A stretch of 34,565 bases of DNA, taken from contig JAFACY010000181.1 of assembly GCA_023425285.1 (NCBI GenBank), positions 1 through 34,565 of the forward strand, given 5' to 3'. Position 1 is the first letter of the stretch. Each line of letters opens with the position of its first letter. Of this stretch, positions 1 to 8,135 are shown one piece after another. Made by a program: the position numbers and the translations under genes. The DNA comes from Bacillota bacterium. Lineage in GTDB: Bacteria > Bacillota > Clostridia > Tissierellales > Sedimentibacteraceae. The notes under the pieces are model-generated. The model saw only the letters and a list, made by a program, of their open reading frames with translations, did not search any database and was not told the origin of the DNA.

Positions 1-10
1 CAGTCTCATT

Positions 11-110
11 CACCAATTTATTTGCTCCTTTCGTCGCATAAATTGGGAATTCGGTGTATTTGACCTACCGCCATTTTTCTCTCCCTTCGGTCGTAAAAAT
101 GGGGTTAGGG
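11..110. repeat. Two tandem hairpins with similar loops
   Basis: Two stem-loops lie side by side. The first pairs CCAATTTAT (13-21) with ATAAATTGG (38-46). The second pairs CCATTTTT (71-78) with AAAAATGG (95-102) and is extended outward by CCTA (64-67) with TTAGG. The stems differ in sequence but the loops are alike: TTGCTCCTTTCGTCGC and CTCTCCCTTCGGTCGT. Different stems with a kept loop suggest a structured repeat family rather than chance. No function is assigned. Confidence 0.5.
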
Positions 111-113
111 CAT

Positions 114-143
114 AAAAAATCACCCTACGTTTATTGTAGGGTG
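114..143 (-). terminator. Rho-independent terminator after the MalT-like gene
   Basis: CACCCTAC (121-128) pairs with GTAGGGTG (136-143) around a 7-base loop. On the minus strand the stem is followed by a run of six T (complement of 114-119). It lies about 45 bases past the stop codon at 189. Confidence 0.75.
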
Positions 144-188
144 CGGAATTAATTTTTCATATGGTACAATGTACTTTTATTTTGCTTT

Positions 189-2639
189 TTATTCAGGTAA
201 TACTTTGAGCTGTTCTCTGGAGTTAAAATCGTACTTCTCCAGCATACCGCTTATTACGTTGCGTACGGTGTTGGGCGAAAGATGCATGCGTTCTGCAATT
301 TCTTTGTTGGTCATATCTTTTTTTAGAAACTCCAAAATTTCTTTTTCCCGAAATGTAAGTTTTTTGCGTCCAAAAGCATCAATTCCATGTGCAAGAGTTT
401 CATAAAGATTTCTGATTTTTTTAAGAGTGCTATCGTCACAATTAGCATCCGGGAGCAGCTTTTTAATTCCTTCGTAGTTTTCAGCAAATGGCAGCAGGAT
501 GCCGTCAGGTACCGCTATATCAAGTGCATCGTTCATTGCCTCGATTGCCTGTGTGTGTATTCCCAATGCTTCAAAGGCCTGTGCCCTGTACAGCTTTATG
601 TATACCTGCGGCAGCAGATTCGGAAAAATACCGGATATACCTAACCCAAATTCACTTACTCCCAACAGCTTCTGATATTCGCCGCGACCGAGTAAAATCC
701 TGCCGTAAATTATGAACGCGAAGGGCTGCGTCATAATAACGAGGCGCTTATCATTTATTTCGCCTTCCAAAAGCCATGGAGAAATTTCTCCATCCCTGCC
801 AAACAACACCATAATAAAACCCTTAGCTAAATCCAGTGTGTAACGGCACAGGTCCTCGGTGTTCTGTCGTGAGCGTTCTTCAAGAGAATTCATGGCATTC
901 TGCAGCATGCTCTTGTCTCCCCGCATAATTGCAATACGTGCTAAAAGAAAAATACCGCACTGATATATACTGTTCTGACGCTTACTGTCGGCAGTGAACA
1001 TTGCCTTATGGCATAATATTTCGGCCTGATCAAGTTCGCCCCGCAATAGATATGCCTCTGCGCGCATTATGATTTCGGCTCCGCTGCCATGTCCGAAGGT
1101 CAATGTATAATATACGGGCATGCATTCATCCATCTGTATAAGCTCCTCGTCAAGACTTCCGCTTTCTCTCCAAAACATATACAGCACCGAAGGAGAGCCG
1201 AAGGTCCATGTGCTTTTTACATTTATAAGGGTTGCGGGACCACCCAGCAGGTCCAGAGCTTTGCGGTGCTTTTTGCTCATATCGTCAATGCGATTGTATT
1301 TCAAAAATGACAGGAGCAGCTCCATTTCACCTGACAAGGCATTTTTTTGAGCATCTGGCAGATTGCTCTGTTCAATTACTTTAAGAATTTCCTCCTTAAA
1401 GCTCAGCAGCCTTTGATTTTCATTCAGGAAAAACAGTGTAAAAGCCAACGGAACCATGGATGACGGATATTTCTTTTTTATTTCAAAGGGAGTGTTTTCC
1501 ATGATATCCAGTATCATTGGCTTAGTGTGCTCGTCCACCACATCTGCAATTTCGTAGCTTGTCAAGGGCAGAGCCAAAAGCCTCTCCCACTCTCCTGAAA
1601 GATAGTAAAAGCGAAGAGTGTTTACCCTGTCACCTGCCTGCTCAGCCAGATCGCCTCCGGTCAGATAGATGGATTTTTGTTTTTCGTCCAAGAGAAGCAC
1701 AAATTGGTCCGTAAGAAAGTTCCGGAACAGTGCGTGCAGATAAAAGCGTCTTACTTCTCTGTCATGGTTTATAAATACTCTCTTTTCACGTAGGAACTGC
1801 TCCGTTTCTGCGGCACTCATTCCAGAAAGAGCCACCGCCTGTGTAAGAGAAAATCGAGGAAAAATTGAAACTGCCATGAGAAATTCCCGTTCTTTAAATT
1901 TCAGACGGTTCCACAGAGCATTGTGTATAAGATTCTGCATGCTGCCTTTCTCAAAATTACCGGTTTCAATCAGAGACAAAAGCTGCAGATAAAGCGCCAT
2001 GACCCATCCACCTGTAATTTGCTTCACTTCCTCAAGCTGTACATATGTCAGGGAAATACCCGCACTTCGATAGTATGCATCAATATCATCAAGGGAAAAT
2101 GCCAATACGGATTCCTGAAGCAAAAAAAAGCGGGCACTGGGCAGTATACTTCTATGTGCATCCTCGGTCATAACCTGTGAAGCGGCAACAATGTGCAGTC
2201 CTCTGCCTCCATGCTCCGAAAGTGCTGACAGAAACATACCGTTGCTTTCAAGTTTCCATGCAGCAAAGTCATCTAACACAAGGTAAGTTTCATCCGGACA
2301 ACAAATTTGTCTGAAAATTTCTCTTATTTCCGAGAGGTTATCTGCATTTGGTGTTCCTGTTGACAACAGTCGTTCGGCAGCATTCGTATCAAAAACACCT
2401 ACTGAGGTACAGAAGGATTTCCATGAAGCGTTTGGTGATTCCGGTGAAAAAGTGCGCCATATAACCAGTGCCGTCTCCGGAACATGCGTATCAAAAAAAA
2501 ATCTCAGAGATGTTGTCTTTCCAAATCCGGAGGGCGCTTCTATCAGCGTAAGCGGATATGATTTGACGGAGTTCATACGTTCCATGATTCTCTTGGGAAA
2601 AAACAGTGTTTCGGGTTTGACCTGCTTGATTCTTGCCAT
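189..2639 (-). CDS. MalT/LuxR-family ATP-dependent transcriptional regulator (816 aa)
   Basis: This is a large STAND-type activator of the LAL/MalT kind. Near the N-terminus is a P-loop (EAPSGFGKTT, about residues 34-43), with a Walker B-like stretch (TYLVLDDF). A long helical, TPR-like middle follows, and the last ~60 residues form a LuxR helix-turn-helix (LTFREKEILEFL...NKEIAERMHLSPNTV). In this family ATP and an inducer drive oligomerisation and promoter activation; the inducer here cannot be told. I start it at the ATG at 2639 because AAGGGGGATAT sits just upstream. An upstream in-frame extension to 2717 would run through the promoter. It is transcribed alone, with its own promoter and terminator, so the target is probably elsewhere or adjacent. 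Family confident, role unknown. Confidence 0.88.
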   Translation of the reverse strand: MARIKQVKPETLFFPKRIMERMNSVKSYPLTLIEAPSGFGKTTSLRFFFDTHVPETALVIWRTFSPESPNASWKSFCTSVGVFDTNAAERLLSTGTPNADNLSEIREIFRQICCPDETYLVLDDFAAWKLESNGMFLSALSEHGGRGLHIVAASQVMTEDAHRSILPSARFFLLQESVLAFSLDDIDAYYRSAGISLTYVQLEEVKQITGGWVMALYLQLLSLIETGNFEKGSMQNLIHNALWNRLKFKEREFLMAVSIFPRFSLTQAVALSGMSAAETEQFLREKRVFINHDREVRRFYLHALFRNFLTDQFVLLLDEKQKSIYLTGGDLAEQAGDRVNTLRFYYLSGEWERLLALPLTSYEIADVVDEHTKPMILDIMENTPFEIKKKYPSSMVPLAFTLFFLNENQRLLSFKEEILKVIEQSNLPDAQKNALSGEMELLLSFLKYNRIDDMSKKHRKALDLLGGPATLINVKSTWTFGSPSVLYMFWRESGSLDEELIQMDECMPVYYTLTFGHGSGAEIIMRAEAYLLRGELDQAEILCHKAMFTADSKRQNSIYQCGIFLLARIAIMRGDKSMLQNAMNSLEERSRQNTEDLCRYTLDLAKGFIMVLFGRDGEISPWLLEGEINDKRLVIMTQPFAFIIYGRILLGRGEYQKLLGVSEFGLGISGIFPNLLPQVYIKLYRAQAFEALGIHTQAIEAMNDALDIAVPDGILLPFAENYEGIKKLLPDANCDDSTLKKIRNLYETLAHGIDAFGRKKLTFREKEILEFLKKDMTNKEIAERMHLSPNTVRNVISGMLEKYDFNSREQLKVLPE

Positions 2640-2688
2640 ATATCCCCCTTGTGCATTTTTGAGCTTAATGCGTATTTTATTTTCTTCT

Positions 2689-2717
2689 ATTATATTTATA
2701 ACAGGAAAAAATTTCAA
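2689..2717 (-). promoter_or_regulatory. Sigma-A promoter of the MalT-like gene
   Basis: On the minus strand TTGAAA (2712-2717) and TATAAT (2689-2694) are separated by 17 bases, about 50 bases upstream of the start at 2639. Confidence 0.7.
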
Positions 2718-2722
2718 GCAAT

Positions 2723-2747
2723 AAAAAAACCGTAGGATTAACTACGG
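2723..2747 (-). terminator. Terminator overlapping the end of the SLH transglycosylase gene
   Basis: CCGTAG (2730-2735) pairs with CTACGG (2742-2747) and is followed on the minus strand by seven T. The stem contains the last codon (CCG, Pro) and the TAG stop of the gene, so coding sequence and terminator share bases. Confidence 0.75.
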
Positions 2748-4175
2748 TAAAATTTTAACCATTATGGCTGCAGCTTCGGCTCTTGTGAGGTAATCATCAG
2801 GGCTGAAAGCTCCTGAGCTCTTTCCTGATATGGCTCCGTTGATATATGCTGTCTTAATTGCTTGAACCTCGTCTTCATTTAATGCTGCCAGGTCCTTAAA
2901 TACAGAATGGATATCCAAGTCCTTATATTGATTTTCCTCTGTAAATATGCCGTCTATTATGCATGCGGCTTCTTTTCTTGTTATGATGCTCTTAGGCCTT
3001 AATTCATATTCATCGCTCAGCAATCCGCGGCTTGCAACATTCTCGATATGTTCCACAGCCCATGGATTTATATCATAAGCATCCGCAAATACCTGCTCAT
3101 AGCTTCCTATAACATGTGAGTCTTCATTTTTATCCTCATCCAATTTGTCCAATGATTTGCTGACCAAAATTAAAAATTCTTCTTTTGTTATAAGATTGTC
3201 GGGATTGAAGCTTACTGCCTCGCTCACTATACCCTCATGGTAAAGGTCCATAATTAGTTTTCTTGCCCAGTGGTACGCTATATCTTCAAATACGTACCTG
3301 CCATGCTCGGTGTCACCGGTACGGGTCAGCCAGTTTCTTTCAATCCAGCCGGTCACATTATCGTTAACCTTTACCTTGTACCAATAGTATCCGTTTTGCA
3401 ATACCGGTCCTTCGTCAACTACCGCTAAGGTATTAACATCCACATCGTAAATATACTTGCCTGCCGGAACGTCCCTCAGCTGGTATATGTCTCTCACACC
3501 GTCGGTGCGTACATAATCTCCCTTTTCATAAAGTACTATGTTTCCCGAATTTATATATGCGGGTGTAGGAACTACCAATGACCTGCTGGGTTTTCCCGTG
3601 CTTGGTAAATATGAAAAATCTATGTTGTTAATTGTTTGTCCATATTCTTTTTTCGCAATGTCATATATCAACTGCTGATACGTATATTTTTTTGCATATG
3701 ATGACAGCATGTTGGGGTTGTTGCTCTGAGCCCATCCGTTGTATGCCCAAAGCGCAAAATACCAGTTTTCTAAAATATTGGGGTCCATGTTGCCGACACA
3801 AGCTACATTCTGATAGGAGCTCATGCTCCATTTGTTGAGAAGCACATCTGCTCCTGCCTCAATATTGTACATGATGTCATATTTCAGCTTGTTTGTATCA
3901 TAACCGCCGTGTATGTTATTTATTTGCATCAACCCGATACTTGTACCTGATATTTTCGGACTTCCGTCCTTATTGAAATGCTCGTAAACGGACTCCACCC
4001 TCGCTATGGATTTCAGTATAACTGAAGGTACACCTCTTTTCAAGGCAACCTCATCAATCATTTTTTCTATTTCCTGACGCGATGGATTATAATCTGCATA
4101 TACTAATGTGTTCAATATTAATGTCAAAACGAATATTATCAAAATTATTTTTCGGGCATTTTTTAATATTTTCAT
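2742..4175 (-). CDS. Secreted SLT lytic transglycosylase with SH3 and SLH domains (477 aa)
   Basis: This is a predicted exported peptidoglycan-cleaving enzyme tethered to the cell surface. Residues 1-27 form a signal peptide (basic start, hydrophobic core, LVYA-D). Residues ~30-175 match a lysozyme-like SLT fold, with the ARVES motif placing the catalytic glutamate at E61 and GLMQIN downstream. A bacterial SH3-like segment follows (~205-290, ending GWIERNWL). Three SLH repeats (~293-477) each show the F-x-D...A motifs, for example YHWARKLIMDLY and YLTRAEAAAIMVKIL. SLH repeats bind secondary wall polymer, so the enzyme is probably held in the wall. It starts at 4175 behind AGGGAGG and sits 31 bases downstream of pgcA, probably the last gene of the mbl-galU-pgcA cluster. 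Confidence 0.9.
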   Translation of the reverse strand: MKILKNARKIILIIFVLTLILNTLVYADYNPSRQEIEKMIDEVALKRGVPSVILKSIARVESVYEHFNKDGSPKISGTSIGLMQINNIHGGYDTNKLKYDIMYNIEAGADVLLNKWSMSSYQNVACVGNMDPNILENWYFALWAYNGWAQSNNPNMLSSYAKKYTYQQLIYDIAKKEYGQTINNIDFSYLPSTGKPSRSLVVPTPAYINSGNIVLYEKGDYVRTDGVRDIYQLRDVPAGKYIYDVDVNTLAVVDEGPVLQNGYYWYKVKVNDNVTGWIERNWLTRTGDTEHGRYVFEDIAYHWARKLIMDLYHEGIVSEAVSFNPDNLITKEEFLILVSKSLDKLDEDKNEDSHVIGSYEQVFADAYDINPWAVEHIENVASRGLLSDEYELRPKSIITRKEAACIIDGIFTEENQYKDLDIHSVFKDLAALNEDEVQAIKTAYINGAISGKSSGAFSPDDYLTRAEAAAIMVKILP

Positions 4176-4206
4176 ATTTCTGCCTCCCTATTTTGATTTA
4201 AACCTC

Positions 4207-5919
4207 TTAGCTGTGAATCTGTACTCGGTCAATTAGGTTTAACACTTCTTCTTTTACTTTCTTTAAAACATTCATAGAATCAATTTTGTTTGCACCCTTT
4301 ATTGAAAAATAAATTTTCAACTTCGGCTCTGTTCCTGATGGTCTCAGCACCAGCCATGAGCCGTCCTCAAATAAAAACTTTAATACATCTGATTTTGGGT
4401 AATTTAACTTTTCAACGTTTCCGTTTGTAAGATTTAGAACTATACCTAATTTATAATCGTAAAAATATGGTATATTCCTGCCCGCCAATATACTGAGCTT
4501 GTTTTCTCTGAAGTCATCCATGATGGATCTCATTTTGTTAAGACCCGTAAGTCCCGCAAAGCTCAGTGATATTGTTTCTTCTATGTAATATCCGTGTTCT
4601 TCGTATATGCTTTGAAGTATATCTGATAGTAGTTTCCCTTTTGTCTTATAATATGCAGACATTTCACAAATGAGCATAGATGCAATTACCGCATCCTTAT
4701 CACGCACGAATGTGCCTGCCAGGTACCCATAGCTTTCCTCGTATCCGAATAAAAAGCTGTGCTTTTTTGTTTCCTCAAATTCTTGCATTAATTCTGCTAT
4801 ATATTTAAAACCTGTCAACGTATTAAAGGTTGACACGTTGTATTTTTCAGCTATTGCTCTCCCTATTTCACTGGTTACAATCGTATTGACAACGGCACCG
4901 TTTTTGGGAAGTGCATTTTTTTCTTTAAGTGAGCCAAGAACATAATTCATAAGAAGTGCACCGGTCTGATTTCCGTTGAGCGGTTCGTATTCCCCTTCCG
5001 GATTTTTTATGACGAGACCTACTCTGTCACAATCAGGATCGGTTCCCAGTATAATATCCGCATCAATTTCCCTTGCTTTTTTTATAGCCATTTCAAATGA
5101 GCTGATTTCCTCGGGATTCGGGGATTTTACGGTTGAAAATTCCGGGTCCGGATTTTCCTGCTCACTGACAACAAAAATATTTTCGTATCCAAGCTCTGCA
5201 AGAGTCCTCCTCACCAGCATGTTTCCTGTTCCGTGCAGCGGAGTGTAAACCACTCTGATATTCTTATCCACATCGGAATTCAAGCTTAATTTTTTTATTT
5301 CATCGATGTATGATGTATCCACATCATTTCCTATCATCGTAATTTTTTTGTTGTTTTCAAAGTCAGAGCAAATTATATCCCTGAGCATAACCTTTCCTAT
5401 GCTGTCTATGATGGCATCGGCATTCTCAACCACCTGTCCGCCGTATTGGTCATAAACCTTATACCCGTTGTAGTCCGACGGATTGTGGCTTGCCGTTATA
5501 ACAACGCCAACCTTACATTTGAAATGTCTCACCGCATATGAAAGCTCCGGTGTTGGTCTCAAACCCTCAAACAAGTAGACGTTAATATTGTTCGCGGCAA
5601 ATACACATGCTGTTTTTTCAGCAAATTCCTTTGACATATATCTCGAGTCATAAGCAATTGCAGCACTTATTTCCTCGTCCTTGTACTTCTCCTTCAAAAA
5701 GTTACTGATTCCCTGAGTTGCCTTTGCAACGGTAACTATATTAATTCTGTTGGAACCGGCACCGATTTTTCCTCTCATGCCGCCTGTTCCGAACTCTAAT
5801 TCCCTGTAAAATCTGTCTTCAATTTCATGGTCGTCATTTTCTATCAGTTTTAATTCTTTTTTTAATGTATCATCAACATATGGGCTGTCCAGCCACATTT
5901 CATATTTTTCCCTGCTCAT
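4207..5919 (-). CDS. pgcA: Phospho-sugar mutase, alpha-phosphoglucomutase type (570 aa)
   Basis: It interconverts glucose 6-phosphate and glucose 1-phosphate in the cytoplasm (possibly mannose phosphates too). All four hallmarks are visible: the phosphoserine loop TASHNPSDYNGYKVY, the metal-binding loop GTDPDCDRVG, the sugar-binding GYEESYGY, and the C-terminal phosphate-binding loop RPSGTEPKLKIY. The length matches the PgcA/PMM-PGM group of Firmicutes (~570-580). The start is supported by AGGGAG upstream. It lies 10 bases after galU, so the two are almost certainly cotranscribed. Together they make UDP-glucose, a precursor for glycolipid anchors, teichoic acid and exopolysaccharide. The gene name follows from this context and the length. 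Confidence 0.93.
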   Translation of the reverse strand: MSREKYEMWLDSPYVDDTLKKELKLIENDDHEIEDRFYRELEFGTGGMRGKIGAGSNRINIVTVAKATQGISNFLKEKYKDEEISAAIAYDSRYMSKEFAEKTACVFAANNINVYLFEGLRPTPELSYAVRHFKCKVGVVITASHNPSDYNGYKVYDQYGGQVVENADAIIDSIGKVMLRDIICSDFENNKKITMIGNDVDTSYIDEIKKLSLNSDVDKNIRVVYTPLHGTGNMLVRRTLAELGYENIFVVSEQENPDPEFSTVKSPNPEEISSFEMAIKKAREIDADIILGTDPDCDRVGLVIKNPEGEYEPLNGNQTGALLMNYVLGSLKEKNALPKNGAVVNTIVTSEIGRAIAEKYNVSTFNTLTGFKYIAELMQEFEETKKHSFLFGYEESYGYLAGTFVRDKDAVIASMLICEMSAYYKTKGKLLSDILQSIYEEHGYYIEETISLSFAGLTGLNKMRSIMDDFRENKLSILAGRNIPYFYDYKLGIVLNLTNGNVEKLNYPKSDVLKFLFEDGSWLVLRPSGTEPKLKIYFSIKGANKIDSMNVLKKVKEEVLNLIDRVQIHS

Positions 5920-5929
5920 AAAAATCTCC

Positions 5930-6796
5930 CTAACTTAAATTAATACCCTTTAAATAGCTCCTGAAACTGTCTCTCAAATCATCTCTTTTGAGTGCAAAAT
6001 CAACCGTCGCTTCAAGAAATCCTATTTTACTTCCCACGTCATACCTTCTGCCTTCAAATATGTATGCATAAACCTTTTCTGTTTCACACAATTTTTTCAA
6101 TCCATCAGTAAGCTGTATTTCTCCCCCTACTCCTCTGCCTGTGTTTTCGAGAATATCAAAAATTCGGGGTGTAATAATGTATCTTCCCAGTATGGCTATG
6201 TCGGATGGTGCATTTTCCGCATCCGGCTTTTCCACCAAATCACTGACTGAATATACCCTGTCACTGATTTTTTGTCCCGATACGATTCCATACTTACTGA
6301 CATCCTTAAGTGCTACCTGCTGAACTCCTAATATTGTTGAATTATATTCCTCATACATTTCCATCATCTGCTTCAGGCACGGCTTTTGTGAATCAACAAT
6401 GTCATCACCCAATAATACGGCAAAGGGTTCATTGCCTACGAATGATTTTGCACAATATACCGCATGACCCAGCCCCAGCGGATTTTTCTGTCTCACCGTG
6501 TGGATGTTAATCATCTGAGAAATTTTTCTGATTTCTTCTAAAAGCTCCTCTTTGTTCGTCTTAAGCAAATTATCCTCAAGCTCAACGGCTCTGTCGAAAT
6601 GTTCTTCTATGGAGCCCTTGTTTCTGCCCGTTATAATCAGGACGTCCTCTATGCCGGAGCCTATAACTTCCTCAACTATGTATTGGATTGTGGGTTTATC
6701 TACAATTGGCAGCATTTCCTTGGGAATTGACTTGGTCGCCGGTAAAAATCTGGTTCCCAGACCTGCTGCAGGTATAATCGCCTTTTTAATTTTCAT
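5930..6796 (-). CDS. galU: UTP-glucose-1-phosphate uridylyltransferase (288 aa)
   Basis: It makes UDP-glucose and pyrophosphate from UTP and glucose 1-phosphate. The N-terminal nucleotide-binding signature GLGTRFLPATKSIPKEMLP is complete. PTIQYIVEE, LLGDDIVD and VEKPDAENAPSDIAILGRYI follow in the usual GalU order, and the C-terminal EGRRYDVGSKIGFL is present. The length is normal. AGAGGT precedes the start at 6796. It is followed 10 bases later by pgcA, which supplies its substrate. A possible weak promoter lies upstream (TTGACG near 6850), so it may be transcribed both from there and by read-through from mbl. Confidence 0.95.
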   Translation of the reverse strand: MKIKKAIIPAAGLGTRFLPATKSIPKEMLPIVDKPTIQYIVEEVIGSGIEDVLIITGRNKGSIEEHFDRAVELEDNLLKTNKEELLEEIRKISQMINIHTVRQKNPLGLGHAVYCAKSFVGNEPFAVLLGDDIVDSQKPCLKQMMEMYEEYNSTILGVQQVALKDVSKYGIVSGQKISDRVYSVSDLVEKPDAENAPSDIAILGRYIITPRIFDILENTGRGVGGEIQLTDGLKKLCETEKVYAYIFEGRRYDVGSKIGFLEATVDFALKRDDLRDSFRSYLKGINLS

Positions 6797-6859
6797 TTTA
6801 ACCTCTATTTATTCTGTTTCACGGTCACAGCCGTCAATATATTAATTGATATTGAAACA

Positions 6860-6891
6860 ATAATCAATAGATTAAATAACCTATTGATTAT
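6860..6891 (-). repeat. AT-rich perfect inverted repeat between mbl and galU
   Basis: ATAATCAATAG (6860-6870) and CTATTGATTAT (6881-6891) form a perfect 11-base stem with a 10-base loop. The minus-strand sequence after it has only a short T stretch, so it is either a weak terminator or an RNA processing or operator site within the cluster. Confidence 0.45.
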
Positions 6892-6915
6892 CGTATTATG
6901 CTTACAATATTTTTG

Positions 6916-7947
6916 TTAGATTGTTCCGTAATTTGTTTTTATGTTGTCTGTAATCAAAGAATCCTTCAGTACATCCATGTGCTCCAGGCTCTGTCCCGTA
7001 CCCTTTGCTACGCATGATACGGCATCCTCAGCTATATGTACAACCAATCCGGTTCTTTTTTCGAGCAGCTTATCCAGTCCCTGTATCAGGCAGCCGCCGC
7101 CTGTCATTATAATACCTTTTTCGCTGATATCCGCAGCTAACTCCGGAGGAGTTTTTTCCAATACGGAGTGAACGGCATCTGCTATGGATGTTATGGTTTC
7201 TTCCAAAGCTTCAAGCATATCTGAAGTGGAAATCGTCAGATTAACCGGAAGTCCGGTCACAAGATTTCTTCCCCTTACCTCCATGTACATTTCTTCCTCG
7301 GCAGGGAACGCGGCTCCTATGCTCATCTTAAGCTCCTCCGCACTTCTGAGTCCGATCATAACATTGTATTTCTTTCTTACATATCTCACTATGGCATCGT
7401 CACATTTGTCTCCCGCAACCTTTATGGATCTGCTTACGACGATTCCTCCCAGGGATATAACGGCTATGTCAGTCGTACCGCCGCCCATGTCTATAATCAT
7501 ATGTCCCGAAGGCTTTGTGATATCAAGTCCGGCACCTATTGCCGCAGCCACCGGCTCCTCAATCAGGTACGTCTTTTTAGCTCCGGCATTCATGCTTGCT
7601 TCTAATACTGCCCTTTTTTCAACCTCTGTAACACCGCTCGGAACACAAATGATTACTCTCGGTTTTATAATTGAATTTCCTACTGCTTTTTTGATAAAGT
7701 ATTTCAACATTTTTTCTGTTATGTCAAAATCAGATATAACACCATCTCTAAGAGGTCTGATGGCAACAATATTTCCTGGTGTACGTCCCAGCATCTTTCT
7801 TGCTTCTTCGCCAACCTCAAGTATCTTATTGGTATTGATATCAATTGCAACAACAGAAGGTTCATTAATCACTATACCCTTGCCTTTGATGTATACCAAC
7901 ACGCTTGCAGTACCAAGGTCGATTCCAATATCCATTCTGAACCCCAT
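6916..7947 (-). CDS. mbl: MreB/Mbl-family actin-like rod-shape protein (343 aa)
   Basis: This bacterial actin forms membrane-associated filaments that position cell-wall synthesis. The sequence shows the actin-fold phosphate loops (DIGIDLGTASVLVY at the start; MIIDMGGGTTDIAVI mid-protein) and the adenosine motif IIMTGGGCLIQGLD. The MreB signatures LGRTPGNIVAIRPL and IICVPSGVTEVEKRAV are also present. Length fits MreB, Mbl and MreBH equally. I lean to Mbl because no mreC or mreD follows and because it sits with cell-envelope genes, as free-standing mbl genes do in Firmicutes. It starts at 7947 behind AGGAGG, about 75 bases after a strong promoter. A long opposite-strand reading frame over it is a shadow. 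Confidence 0.88.
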   Translation of the reverse strand: MGFRMDIGIDLGTASVLVYIKGKGIVINEPSVVAIDINTNKILEVGEEARKMLGRTPGNIVAIRPLRDGVISDFDITEKMLKYFIKKAVGNSIIKPRVIICVPSGVTEVEKRAVLEASMNAGAKKTYLIEEPVAAAIGAGLDITKPSGHMIIDMGGGTTDIAVISLGGIVVSRSIKVAGDKCDDAIVRYVRKKYNVMIGLRSAEELKMSIGAAFPAEEEMYMEVRGRNLVTGLPVNLTISTSDMLEALEETITSIADAVHSVLEKTPPELAADISEKGIIMTGGGCLIQGLDKLLEKRTGLVVHIAEDAVSCVAKGTGQSLEHMDVLKDSLITDNIKTNYGTI

Positions 7948-8031
7948 CTTATCCTCCTGTTTAATAAATGCATTATTGTTTTATTTCAGTTAACACGGTA
8001 TGCTTGTCATTCAACAATTTAATGATAAAAG

Positions 8032-8060
8032 ATTATAACATACAACCATATTTATTTCAA
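8032..8060 (-). promoter_or_regulatory. Sigma-A promoter of the mbl cluster
   Basis: TTGAAA (complement of 8055-8060) and TATAAT (complement of 8032-8037) lie 17 bases apart on the minus strand, upstream of mbl. This is likely the main promoter for mbl and possibly for galU-pgcA-transglycosylase. Confidence 0.7.
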
Positions 8061-8100
8061 TTTTTTTTGTTTCTTTTAATCAATATTATTTAAATAAAGT

Positions 8101-8132
8101 TAAAACGAATGTCTGTTTTAACAGACATTCGT
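8101..8132 (-). terminator. Terminator after prs
   Basis: A perfect 12-base stem, ACGAATGTCTGT (8105-8116) with ACAGACATTCGT (8121-8132) and a 4-base loop, is followed on the minus strand by TTTTAACTTTATT. It starts three bases past the prs stop codon. Confidence 0.75.
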
Positions 8133-8135
8133 ATA

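Noticed and set aside
7184..7993. 269-residue open frame on the plus strand opposite mbl
   Set aside because: It mirrors a conserved MreB/Mbl gene, has no ribosome site or domain, and is low-complexity Ser/Pro/Ile-rich as antisense frames usually are.
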